From: Bacteroidales bacterium
GTDB lineage: Bacteria; Bacteroidota; Bacteroidia; Bacteroidales; F082
Direction: 5' to 3'
Length of the DNA stretch: 12,458 bases
NCBI GenBank assembly: GCA_900771045.1
Contig: CAAGMM010000113.1
Span: 1 to 12,458 of the forward strand
The notes below the pieces were generated by a model. That model saw only the letters and a list, made by a program, of their open reading frames with translations. It did no database searches and was not told the origin of the DNA. Numbering within the stretch: position 1 is the first letter of the stretch; each line of letters starts with the position of its first letter. The position numbers and the translations under genes are program-made. Below are positions 1 through 6,494 of this stretch, one piece after another.

Positions 1-297
1 ATAACAGAAACAGTAAGTGCACTAGGTCTGGTGATTCTCCCTGACAACTCGACTACCTCTGCAAGCAGTGTTACCACCAAAGACGCAGTTGAGAGTTCTG
101 GCGCTGTCTTCCTCCCGGCCTCCGGCTCCCGCCTCGGTACGGACGTGTACAGTGTCGGTGTCGACGGCAGCTACTGGTCGAGTACTCCCTACGAGGACAA
201 CGCATGCTACATGAGCTTCTTTTCGGGCAGTGTGTGCACGAACACTTACGGTCGGAACCGCGGGCTCTCGGTTCGGTTGGTGCAAGAGGTTAAATAA
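1..297 (+). CDS. C-terminal part of a lectin-like FISUMP/DUF1566-type protein (5' truncated)
   Basis: The frame is open from the first base of the window and stops at TAA 295-297, so only the last 98 residues are visible. A GTG at 31 is probably internal, because coding-like sequence continues upstream of it. The fragment has the hallmarks of the C-type-lectin-like domain found in many Bacteroidota surface proteins: AVFLPASGSR, then GSYWSSTPY, then a Cys/Tyr/Asn-rich stretch, ending in GLSVRLVQEVK. The YWSST...SVRLV pattern is what I know from the Fibrobacter succinogenes major paralogous (FISUMP) and DUF1566 families, which are usually exported or lipid-anchored. The signal peptide and upstream domains lie outside the window. 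Between YWSST and GLSVR many codons end in C with differing first two bases (TAC, GAC, AAC, TGC, AGC, TTC, CGC), as in targets of diversity-generating retroelements. The family call is fairly firm; the ligand is unknown. Confidence 0.7.
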   Translation: MTETVSALGLVILPDNSTTSASSVTTKDAVESSGAVFLPASGSRLGTDVYSVGVDGSYWSSTPYEDNACYMSFFSGSVCTNTYGRNRGLSVRLVQEVK

Positions 298-317
298 CTT
301 TGTCAACGGAAAAACAT

Positions 318-359
318 AAACGAAAACGGAAGGTCTTAGGGCTTTCCGTTTTTCGTTTT
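318..359 (+). terminator. Hairpin terminator after the lectin-like gene
   Basis: The left arm, about 318-333, reads AAACGAAAACGGAAG. The right arm, about 342-358, is its reverse complement with one extra T. A short loop, roughly GTCTTAGGG, separates them. The right arm is itself T-rich, so it serves as both stem and U-tract. It begins 20 bp after the stop codon at 297, which fits an intrinsic terminator for the upstream gene. The folding was judged by eye. Confidence 0.75.
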
Positions 360-373
360 GGACGATTAGACCT

Positions 374-478
374 TAATTCGGAATGCGGAATGCGGAATGC
401 TAAATTCGTAATTCGGAATGCGAAATTCGTAATTCGTAATTCGGAATTCGGAATGCGGAATTCGGAATGCGAAATTTC
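374..478. repeat. Heptamer array A (consensus DAATKCG, 15 units)
   Basis: Starting at 374 the sequence divides without slippage into 15 consecutive 7-bp units. The variants are TAATTCG, GAATGCG, GAATTCG, AAATTCG and GAATGCT, and the degenerate final unit is AAATTTC at 472-478. Variation is concentrated at unit position 1 (T, G or A) and position 5 (T or G); AAT at 2-4 and CG at the end are almost fixed. The units vary by substitution and not by indel, so the 7-bp period has been kept while the sequence drifted or was mixed. The array lies between a terminator and a promoter, and I do not think it is coding. Confidence 0.9.
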
Positions 479-503
479 CCTAAATACGTGAATATCGAAA
501 ATA

Positions 504-552
504 TTCTAACTTCTAACTTCTAACTTCTATCTTCTAACTTCTAATTTCTGAA
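504..552. repeat. Heptamer array B (TTCTAAC, 7 units)
   Basis: Seven consecutive 7-bp units run from 504: three exact TTCTAAC, one TTCTATC, another TTCTAAC, then TTCTAAT and TTCTGAA. It lies 25 bp after array A and has the same period but an unrelated unit. The last two units are the most degenerate, as is the last unit of array A. Confidence 0.9.
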
Positions 553-571
553 TTTCCGTGAATATCGTAAT

Positions 572-627
572 CAGCTCAAGGCTCACGGCTCAAGGCTCAC
601 TGCCCACTGCTCATTGCTCACTGCCCA
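572..627. repeat. Heptamer array C (GGCTCA/TGCYCA core, 8 units)
   Basis: Eight consecutive 7-bp units run from 572: CAGCTCA, AGGCTCA, CGGCTCA, AGGCTCA, CTGCCCA, CTGCTCA, TTGCTCA and CTGCCCA. GC at positions 3-4 and CA at 6-7 are invariant; positions 1, 2 and 5 vary. This is the third heptamer family in the same intergenic region, more GC-rich than the other two and unrelated in sequence to them. Confidence 0.88.
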
Positions 628-670
628 TAAAAATTATCGCCCCCGCCTCGTCAAGTTATCGAAAAAAACG

Positions 671-678
671 TAACTTTG
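671..678 (+). promoter_or_regulatory. Bacteroidota-type -7 box upstream of the sirtuin gene
   Basis: TAACTTTG matches the Bacteroidota housekeeping -7 consensus TAnnTTTG exactly. The expected -33 TTTG, about 20 bases upstream, is not evident. Transcription would start near 684 and leave about 120 bases of leader before the ATG at 807. It would serve the sirtuin and DUF2400 genes. Confidence 0.45.
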
Positions 679-806
679 CGGCGGAACGCGTCGAAATGAG
701 TCTTCGATTCCGGAGTCGGCATCAGGTGCGGCCTTATCGGGTGGATTTATGGGGTTGAGGAATGATAGAACCTGCTAAAAGTGAGTATTAACCAAGAAAT
801 ATCGTT

Positions 807-1553
807 ATGAACGAAAATATTGAAAAGGCGGCTGAGATCCTTCGCGGGAGCCGTAAGATTGTGGCTTTTACCGGAGCCGGGATTTCTGTGGAAAGCGGCA
901 TCCCGCCGTTTAGGGGCGAAGGCGGAATCTGGAACAAATACGACCCCGATTTGCTCGAATTGGATTATTATTACAGCCATACCGAAGAATCGTGGAAAGC
1001 GATCAAGGAGATTTTCTTCGACTTCTTCAGCAACAACAAGATAAGGCCGAATGCCGGTCACGAGGTTCTCGCCAAATGGGAGGAGGAAGGCCGCCTGATG
1101 TGCGTCATCACGCAGAATATCGATGATTTACACCACATTGCGGGGAGTAAGACCGTTCATGAGTTTCACGGAAATTCGTCGAGATTCGTGTGCAGGAAAT
1201 GCGGAAGGGTTTATTCGATAAATGATATTGAGATAACCGAGAAGCCGGCGTTGTGTTCGCATTGCGGGACCTTGTTGAAGCCCGATTTCATCTTTTTCGG
1301 CGAAGGAATACCCGAAGACGCCTATTGGAACTCCGTCAAGGCGGCTGAAAACTGCGACGTCTTCGTGATTATCGGCACTTCCGGCGAAGTCTCCCCGGCC
1401 AATATGATTCCGGGGGTTGCCAAACGGCACGGCGCGAAAATCATCGAGATAAATTATCAGCCGTCGCTTTACACGAATAGCGTCTCCGACATCTTCATCC
1501 AGGGAAAATCGGGCGAAGTTCTTCCAATGATTGATGCGGCGATGCGCAAATAA
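807..1553 (+). CDS. Sirtuin (Sir2-family) NAD-dependent protein deacylase
   Basis: Sirtuins remove acyl groups from protein lysines using NAD+, releasing nicotinamide and O-acyl-ADP-ribose; bacterial members act in the cytoplasm. All core motifs are present: the NAD-binding GAGIS (23-27) and PPFRG (33-37), TQNID (102-106), the catalytic His in FHGN (H121), a four-Cys zinc site (C129, C132, C150, C153), FFGE (163-166) and GTSGEVSPAN (190-199). The length of 248 residues is normal. The last motif resembles class III (CobB/SIRT5) enzymes. However, counting back from the shared PNA-H segment, the positions of the CobB substrate Tyr and Arg (YxxR) hold Lys and Phe, so a desuccinylase activity is not supported; deacetylase is the safer call. 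The start is the first ATG after the promoter-like box at 671-678. The DUF2400 gene follows after 17 bp, probably on the same transcript. Confidence 0.93.
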   Translation: MNENIEKAAEILRGSRKIVAFTGAGISVESGIPPFRGEGGIWNKYDPDLLELDYYYSHTEESWKAIKEIFFDFFSNNKIRPNAGHEVLAKWEEEGRLMCVITQNIDDLHHIAGSKTVHEFHGNSSRFVCRKCGRVYSINDIEITEKPALCSHCGTLLKPDFIFFGEGIPEDAYWNSVKAAENCDVFVIIGTSGEVSPANMIPGVAKRHGAKIIEINYQPSLYTNSVSDIFIQGKSGEVLPMIDAAMRK

Positions 1554-1570
1554 AGAATTGATTTTCAATA

Positions 1571-2311
1571 ATGAACGATATAAAGTCTTATCTTGATTTC
1601 CTTGTCGGGAAATACAATGTCCCGTCTTTTGCCGATGACGACCCGGTTCAGTTTCCTAAGCGTTATAACGACAGGCGTGATGTTGAGGTCGTGGCGTTTT
1701 TGGTTGCGGCAATCGCATGGGGCCGCCGCCCGATGATACTGCGCGATTCGGAACGCCTGCTCGATATGATGGGGAAATCGCCGTTTGATTTCGTTATGTC
1801 GGGCGGCGGCCTGAAAATCGACCCCGACAAGAACATCCACCGCACTTTTTTCGCGAGAGACTTGCTTTATTTCTGCAACGGCTTCAAAACGGCTTATTCT
1901 CAATATGATACGCTTGAAGATGTCTTCTTTTTTGATGGAGAACGCAATGTCTGGAAAGGCATTTCACGATTTAGGGCGATTATGGCTGAAGCCAACAACG
2001 GCGCGACTTCCGCCCAGGTCTCCAATCCCGAAAGCTCGGCGTGCAAACGTCTTCATCTCGCCCTGCGGTGGCTTGTCCGTGACGACGGCGTCGTTGACAT
2101 CGGCATCTGGAAGAAGATAAAGCCGTGCGACCTGATGATTCCGCTTGACGTGCACGTGGCCGACACGTCGCGCCGCCTCGGGCTGACAATGCGGAAAGGC
2201 AACGACCGCAAGACCGTAGAGGAGATTACCGCCGCGCTCAGACGTTTCGACTCATCAGATCCCGTAAAATACGATTTCGCGCTATTCGGAGCCGGGATTG
2301 AAAAAAGTTGA
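1571..2311 (+). CDS. DUF2400 / TIGR02757 family protein of unknown function
   Basis: The protein has 246 residues, which is typical of the TIGR02757 (DUF2400) family, and I recognise its conserved blocks. These are DDDPVQFPKRY (22-32), the RRDVEVVAFLVAAIAWGRR segment (35-53), RWLVR (166-170) followed by VDIGIW, IPLDVHV (190-196) and DPVKYDFALFG (230-240). There is no signal peptide or membrane segment, so it should be cytoplasmic. The family occurs sporadically in Bacteroidota, spirochaetes and some proteobacteria, and I know of no established function. The conserved acidic, His and Arg residues could be catalytic or nucleic-acid-binding, but that is inference. The gene starts 17 bp after the sirtuin stop codon, suggesting co-transcription. 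This does not show a functional link, because the neighbourhoods of this family are not well conserved. Confidence 0.88.
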   Translation: MNDIKSYLDFLVGKYNVPSFADDDPVQFPKRYNDRRDVEVVAFLVAAIAWGRRPMILRDSERLLDMMGKSPFDFVMSGGGLKIDPDKNIHRTFFARDLLYFCNGFKTAYSQYDTLEDVFFFDGERNVWKGISRFRAIMAEANNGATSAQVSNPESSACKRLHLALRWLVRDDGVVDIGIWKKIKPCDLMIPLDVHVADTSRRLGLTMRKGNDRKTVEEITAALRRFDSSDPVKYDFALFGAGIEKS

Positions 2312-2352
2312 ATTTACAGAACCCGTTACGTGTGTTTATATCTAAAAAAGTG

Positions 2353-2360
2353 TAATTTTG
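2353..2360 (+). promoter_or_regulatory. -7 box of the glycan operon
   Basis: TAATTTTG fits the Bacteroidota TAnnTTTG consensus and lies 18 bases before the ATG at 2379, in the only gap (67 bp) between the DUF2400 gene and the glycan operon. A -33 TTTG is not clear; TGTGTTTA at 2331-2338 is the nearest T-rich candidate. The 5' leader would be very short, about 12 bases. Confidence 0.5.
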
Positions 2361-2378
2361 CATTTGAAATATCAGTGA

Positions 2379-3722
2379 ATGACAAAGGTAATCACATACG
2401 GCACTTACGACCTTCTTCATCAAGGCCATATCAATCTTCTCCGCAGAGCAAAGGAACTCGGCGACTATCTTATTGTGGGTGTCACCAGTGATTCTTTTGA
2501 CCGCGGAAGGGGTAAACTTAATGTGCGTAATAATGTTTTGGAACGCGTTGAGGCCGTCCGTAGAACGGGATATGCAGACGAAATAATAATAGAAGACTAT
2601 CTTGGGCAGAAGATAGACGACATCCAGAAGTATGGTGTCGACATCTTTGCCATCGGTTCGGATTGGGAAGGAAAGTTCGATTACCTTAGCGAATACTGTA
2701 GGGTGGAATATTTGCCGAGGACAGAGGGGATATCGTCCACTATGCTTCGTGCGAAAAGTCAGGAAGTGTTCAATGTCGGAGTTGTTGGCACAGGACGTAT
2801 AGCAACCCGTTTTATTCCCGAGTCCAAAGTGGTGAATGGGATAGAAGTCAATGCGGTCTATAACCCTCACAAAGAGTCAGCCGAGGCCTTTGCCGAGATA
2901 TTCGGTTTGAGGTCTTTTAGCGCCGACTATAAAGAGTTTCTGAATTCCGTGGATGCTGTATATGTGGCTTCACCGCATCTGACACATTATCAGTATGCGA
3001 AAGAAGCTCTTTACGCCGGCAAGCACGTACTTTGTGAAATTCCTTTTGTGCTTTCCGGCAGTCAGGCAAAACAGTTGTATGATTATGCCGAAGCTCACGA
3101 CCTTGTTTTGTTGGAAGCCAGCAAGACGGCGTATTGTCCTTCGTTCAATCATTTGGTGACATTAGTTAAAAGTGGAATAATCGGAGACGTTGTGGACGTT
3201 ACGGCTTCTTTGTCCAAAATGGTTTCAGCCCCAATCAGGGAACTTGATGTGTCTCAGGCGGGAGGTGCTATGAATGAACACGCTCCTTTGAACTTAATGG
3301 CTATAATAAAGTTACTTGGGAAGGATTATTCAGACATACGTTTTTATTCAAAAATAGAAAACGGAGTTGATATTTACACCAAAGCGGTAATCAACTTTTC
3401 GCATGCCACATCTTCCATTACACTTGGTATAGGCGTGAAGACGGAAGGCAATCTTGTGATTTCCGGCACAAAAGGTTATGCCTATGTCCCGGCTCCTTGG
3501 TGGCTGACCGATTTCTTTGAAGTAAGATATGAAGATCAAACTAAGAACAAGAAATATTTCTACAGTTATGATGGTGACGGTCTTCGCTACGAGATCCAGG
3601 AGTTCGTCTCCATGATAGTCAATGACCGCAGAAGCTGCTATAAACTTCGCAAGGAAGAGAGCGTCGCCATTGCCGAGATAATCGAGAAATTCAACAAGAA
3701 ACAAAACTATACGGAGATATGA
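2379..3722 (+). CDS. Cytidylyltransferase (TagD/GCT-like) fused to a Gfo/Idh/MocA oxidoreductase
   Basis: This is a two-domain protein of 447 residues. Residues 1 to about 130 form a complete nucleotidyltransferase of the glycerol-3-phosphate cytidylyltransferase type: TYGTYDLLHQGH with the HxGH signature at 14-17, DWEGKFD (95-101) and RTEGISST (114-121). From about 132 a Gfo/Idh/MocA NAD(P)-dependent oxidoreductase begins, with the Rossmann motif GVVGTGRIA (134-142), GKHVLCEIP (214-222) and a KTAYCP block in the substrate domain. The usual EKP motif reads E220-I221-P222, so the conserved Lys is missing. By family, the N-terminal domain would join CTP to a polyol phosphate to make a CDP-polyol; the second domain would reduce or oxidise a sugar or polyol precursor. 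Which polyol cannot be told from sequence. This is the first gene of a four-gene operon, and its stop overlaps the next start (ATGA, 3719-3722). The AT-richer base use than in flanking genes suits a glycan locus. Confidence 0.9.
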   Translation: MTKVITYGTYDLLHQGHINLLRRAKELGDYLIVGVTSDSFDRGRGKLNVRNNVLERVEAVRRTGYADEIIIEDYLGQKIDDIQKYGVDIFAIGSDWEGKFDYLSEYCRVEYLPRTEGISSTMLRAKSQEVFNVGVVGTGRIATRFIPESKVVNGIEVNAVYNPHKESAEAFAEIFGLRSFSADYKEFLNSVDAVYVASPHLTHYQYAKEALYAGKHVLCEIPFVLSGSQAKQLYDYAEAHDLVLLEASKTAYCPSFNHLVTLVKSGIIGDVVDVTASLSKMVSAPIRELDVSQAGGAMNEHAPLNLMAIIKLLGKDYSDIRFYSKIENGVDIYTKAVINFSHATSSITLGIGVKTEGNLVISGTKGYAYVPAPWWLTDFFEVRYEDQTKNKKYFYSYDGDGLRYEIQEFVSMIVNDRRSCYKLRKEESVAIAEIIEKFNKKQNYTEI

Positions 3723-4414
3723 AATATGCAGTTGTGACAGGCGGCGTTTCCGGAATAGGGCTTGGCGTCGCAAAAATGCTCCTCGACAAAGGGTATTATG
3801 TCTTTGCGACTTACATCGGGCCTGATTTTACGAAACATATCGAAAATTTTGAAGCAGTTAAATGTGACCAGACCAACCGCGAAGAAGTATATGACTTCAT
3901 CAACTACGTTAAAGGCAAAACGAGTCACTTAGACTGTCTCCATTGCAATGCCGGAATGTCTATCCGCAAGAGTTTTACGGAATATGAAGACAAAGACTGG
4001 GATGATATGATGGAGGTGGCGGTAAACTCACACTACATAATGTGCCGTGAGTTTTTCCCGATAATTCCTTCCGGAAGCAGGATTCTTTTTACCGGCTCAC
4101 AAATGGGCCTACAGCCACACGCTACAGTACTTGCATACGGTGTCACAAAGTCAGCGGTTCATGCTCTCTGTAAGAATCTCGTTAAGGAATTTGAAGGTAC
4201 TGAAACCACGGTTAATGCGGTAGTGCCTGGATTCGTGGAGACTCCTTGGCAGAAAGAGAAACCTGAAGAAATAAAACGGAATATTTATGGGAAAACAGCC
4301 ATTCACCGATTCGCGACCATTGATGAAATTGTCGATGCCTTTCGCCTTTGCATTGATAATCAGTTTATAAACGGAAGCCTGATTGAGGTAAATGGTGGAT
4401 ATGATTACAAATGA
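3719..4414 (+). CDS. Short-chain dehydrogenase/reductase (SDR)
   Basis: This is a classical SDR of 231 residues, a cytoplasmic NAD(P)-dependent oxidoreductase. Visible motifs are the cofactor-binding TGGVSGIG (7-14), NAG (77-79) and the catalytic tetrad N103, S127, Y140 and K144, with Y and K in AYGVTKSA. The PGFVETPW segment and the C-terminal GSLIEVNGG are also typical. It starts inside the stop codon of the fusion gene and its own stop overlaps the LicD-family start (ATGA, 4411-4414), so the three genes are probably translationally coupled. The context suggests it reduces a keto-sugar phosphate or polyol precursor for the CDP-donor pathway, or supplies the reductase step if the upstream Gfo domain has lost activity. 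The substrate is inferred from neighbours only; motifs give the fold and cofactor type. Confidence 0.9.
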   Translation: MKYAVVTGGVSGIGLGVAKMLLDKGYYVFATYIGPDFTKHIENFEAVKCDQTNREEVYDFINYVKGKTSHLDCLHCNAGMSIRKSFTEYEDKDWDDMMEVAVNSHYIMCREFFPIIPSGSRILFTGSQMGLQPHATVLAYGVTKSAVHALCKNLVKEFEGTETTVNAVVPGFVETPWQKEKPEEIKRNIYGKTAIHRFATIDEIVDAFRLCIDNQFINGSLIEVNGGYDYK

Positions 4415-5151
4415 CATTGATTTCTATGTTGAGTAAGATTAAAGACGCAATGAAAAAAATCCCTTTCTTTATGGGATGCTACAACCTGTATTACAAGATC
4501 AGGTTTGGGAGAAGGATAAACCGGAAAAAACGGTATTTTCATGAAGAAAGCGAAACACTTCTCAAGAAGTTCTCTGACGTGCTGAATGATTCCGGCATCG
4601 TGTTTTGGCTTGAGTTTGGTACTCTTTTGGGCTATTACCGCGAACACGATTTCATCAAGCATGATGATGATTTGGATGTCGGATTATACCTCTCTGATGC
4701 TGAAAAAGCCCGTGAATGCCTGACGAGAAACGGCTTCAAACTCGTAAGGGCTTTTCGTGCCGAAGATGGCGGATTAGAGGAGTCGTATCGGTATATGCAC
4801 ACTACTATTGACCTCTTTTATTTTTGGGTCAATGTGGAAAATCCCTCAGTCCAATATGCTTATTCGTTTAAGTCTCCAGTGTTTCCCGTGAAAAGGAAGC
4901 ATCTCAATAAAGAATTGAAAATGACCGTGCGGAGGAACACTATCCCGAATAATCCGGTTGAAAAAGCCACGTTTAAAGGCTGCGATGTCTATGTCCCCAA
5001 AGAAACCGACAAGCATCTCAGATTCCTTTATGGCAAAGACTTTATGATACCGGATCCAAAGTTCAACCGCGACGACCATGAAGATTTGATTCAGGCTTTG
5101 CCTTATGACGAAAAACCGAGTGTGGGTGTTTTTTATGAATTGCCGTTATGA
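4411..5151 (+). CDS. LicD-family phosphotransferase
   Basis: This protein of 246 residues carries the LicD/fukutin-type core WLEFGTLLGYYREHDFIKHD (66-85) running into DDLDVGL, the metal- and nucleotide-binding acidic motif, plus a second acidic position at TIDLFYF (D134). The family transfers phosphocholine or polyol phosphates from CDP donors to glycans: LicD acts on lipooligosaccharide and teichoic acid, and fukutin/FKRP add ribitol phosphate. A CDP-polyol made by the upstream genes would be the natural donor. No signal peptide or clear membrane segment is visible; a basic stretch at about residues 29-41 could contact the inner face of the membrane. The start was chosen because its ATG overlaps the SDR stop; M6 and M14 are possible alternatives. 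The stop overlaps the glycosyltransferase start (ATGA, 5148-5151). Family confidence is high, substrate confidence low. Confidence 0.9.
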   Translation: MTLISMLSKIKDAMKKIPFFMGCYNLYYKIRFGRRINRKKRYFHEESETLLKKFSDVLNDSGIVFWLEFGTLLGYYREHDFIKHDDDLDVGLYLSDAEKARECLTRNGFKLVRAFRAEDGGLEESYRYMHTTIDLFYFWVNVENPSVQYAYSFKSPVFPVKRKHLNKELKMTVRRNTIPNNPVEKATFKGCDVYVPKETDKHLRFLYGKDFMIPDPKFNRDDHEDLIQALPYDEKPSVGVFYELPL

Positions 5152-6353
5152 GCCGTTTGTGTCTTTTTACAGCGACTTATCCTTTTGGGAAAGGTGAGAC
5201 TTTTTTAGAAAACGAGATAGGCTTTCTTTCCGAAGCGTTTGGGCATGTAAGTGTTTTCCCTTTGTGGGGAGAAGGCCGACAAAGACCGACTCCGGAAAAT
5301 GTTGAGGTGTCTCCCCCACTGTTGCCGTTTGTGCCTAAAGGAAATGCCAAACTTGTCTTGAAAGGTCTCTTTAATTTCGCGCCTTTGTTTCCTCTGCTTC
5401 GATGTTTTTTCTCTGAAAAAGCATACGCAGGTAAGCGGAAACTGTGGGATTATCTCACGGCGTTCCTACTCGTCCGCTCCATTTACCCAAAAGTCGTTGC
5501 GTCAATAAAACCAGACGATTTGCTCTATTTTTATTGGGGCGACAAGTCTGCAATGCTTGCTCCTTTGCTGAAGCGCAGGTTGAACAATAAGATTATCGCT
5601 CGTTTTCATGGAAGTGATTTGTATGAGGAAGTGAAAAAAAGCCGATACATACCTTTCCGCAAACTTTTGTTCCAAAATCTTGATGCGGCCGTGCCAATCG
5701 CTGAAGCGGGAAAATCGTATCTGCAGAGGAAATATGGAGTTAATGCACCCAAAAACATAGAAGTGCATAAGTTAGGCGTTTTCGACCGAGGCCTTAATCC
5801 GCCGTCTTCCGAGGCCGTCTTCCATATCGCCAGTTGCTCAAACCTGGTTCCCGTCAAGCGGGTCAATCTGCTGGCTCAGGCTGTCGGTCTGCTGGATTTC
5901 CCGGTCCGCTGGACTCATATCGGCGACGGGCCCGGTAGAGCTGATATTGAGAAGATTATCGGCGGTTTTCCCAAGCATATCGAAGGCGTATTGCTCGGTG
6001 CAATGCCAAATAGCGGAGTGCTGGATTTTTATCAAAGCCATCATATTGACGTTTTCGTAAATGTGAGTTCTTCTGAAGGTATTCCGGTTTCCATAATGGA
6101 GGCGATTTCATTCAATATCCCCGTGTTGGCGACTGATGTGGGCGGAACCTCCGAAATCGTTGATGACACCGTCGGCAAACTTATCAATCCCGATTTGACC
6201 CCGGAACTGTTAGCTTCAAAATTGACGGATTTGAGAAACAGATTAACGTCTGCGGCAGGAACCGAGTTAAGGCCTCGTGACAAATGGGCGAAAGAATATA
6301 ACGCCGAACTTAATTACCGTGATTTCTGCAAAATGTTGAAGAAACTGTCTTGA
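5148..6353 (+). CDS. GT-B glycosyltransferase (GT4-like)
   Basis: This glycosyltransferase of 401 residues is the last gene of the operon. The C-terminal half has the donor-binding signature of GT4-type enzymes: FVNVSSSEGIPVSIMEA with the E-x7-E pair at E310 and E318, then PVLATDVGGTSEIV. SCSNLVPVKRV marks the start of the second Rossmann domain. The N-terminus (TATYPFGKGETFLENEI) resembles exopolysaccharide GT4 enzymes from other Bacteroidota. No membrane helix is obvious, so it is likely a cytoplasmic or peripheral enzyme using a nucleotide-sugar donor. It probably adds a sugar to the acceptor that the LicD-like protein decorates, or to the polyol phosphate itself. Sugar and linkage cannot be predicted. 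The 170-bp gap to the next gene holds no clear terminator hairpin. Confidence 0.9.
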   Translation: MSRLCLFTATYPFGKGETFLENEIGFLSEAFGHVSVFPLWGEGRQRPTPENVEVSPPLLPFVPKGNAKLVLKGLFNFAPLFPLLRCFFSEKAYAGKRKLWDYLTAFLLVRSIYPKVVASIKPDDLLYFYWGDKSAMLAPLLKRRLNNKIIARFHGSDLYEEVKKSRYIPFRKLLFQNLDAAVPIAEAGKSYLQRKYGVNAPKNIEVHKLGVFDRGLNPPSSEAVFHIASCSNLVPVKRVNLLAQAVGLLDFPVRWTHIGDGPGRADIEKIIGGFPKHIEGVLLGAMPNSGVLDFYQSHHIDVFVNVSSSEGIPVSIMEAISFNIPVLATDVGGTSEIVDDTVGKLINPDLTPELLASKLTDLRNRLTSAAGTELRPRDKWAKEYNAELNYRDFCKMLKKLS

Positions 6354-6486
6354 AGTGACTTCCGGCGGATTTTATAAGTTCTGATTTCACACTTTTCCCA
6401 ACTATTCAAGGCGGGTTCTGTAAATTGCGTTGCAGTTATTTTTTTACAAATCGGAATTTATAGGGCTCATCTGAAGATTTTTTTAT

Positions 6487-6494
6487 TAACTTTG
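6487..6494 (+). promoter_or_regulatory. -7 box upstream of the C25 peptidase gene
   Basis: TAACTTTG matches TAnnTTTG and lies 30 bases before the ATG at 6524, in an AT-rich 170-bp intergenic region. No good -33 TTTG is seen at the expected spacing. It would drive the peptidase gene and, through the overlapping starts, holB and lnt. Confidence 0.5.

Larger units (their letters stand above)
298..806. other. Gene-free stretch with a terminator, heptamer arrays and a promoter
   Basis: No convincing protein gene lies in these 509 bases. In order the stretch contains the hairpin terminator, three back-to-back arrays of different 7-bp units, and a promoter-like box at 671-678. About 125 bases of leader to the sirtuin start follow, in which I see no clear structure. 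Two open frames here (300-491 and 558-758) are mostly translated heptamers with low-complexity products. A 20-codon frame at 696-758 lies downstream of the promoter box but resembles nothing I know. Confidence 0.7.

Noticed and set aside
300..491. Open frame of 63 codons across heptamer array A
   Set aside because: Its second half is translated heptamers (repeating RNAKFVI/RNSEFGM-like peptides) and its first half crosses the terminator hairpin. It is low-complexity with no promoter of its own.
374..627. CRISPR array
   Set aside because: Units are 7 bp and directly adjacent, with no unique spacers of about 30 bp, and there are no cas genes.
558..758. Open frame of 66 codons, including a 20-codon frame at 696-758 that could be a leader peptide of the sirtuin gene
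   Set aside because: The first part is heptamer array C. The remaining short Arg-rich peptide has no homology I recognise and no attenuator structure after it.
2238..2870. 210-codon open frame on the minus strand across the start of the glycan operon
   Set aside because: It overlaps the end of the DUF2400 gene and the HxGH nucleotidyltransferase domain, both unmistakable on the + strand; its product is unrecognisable.
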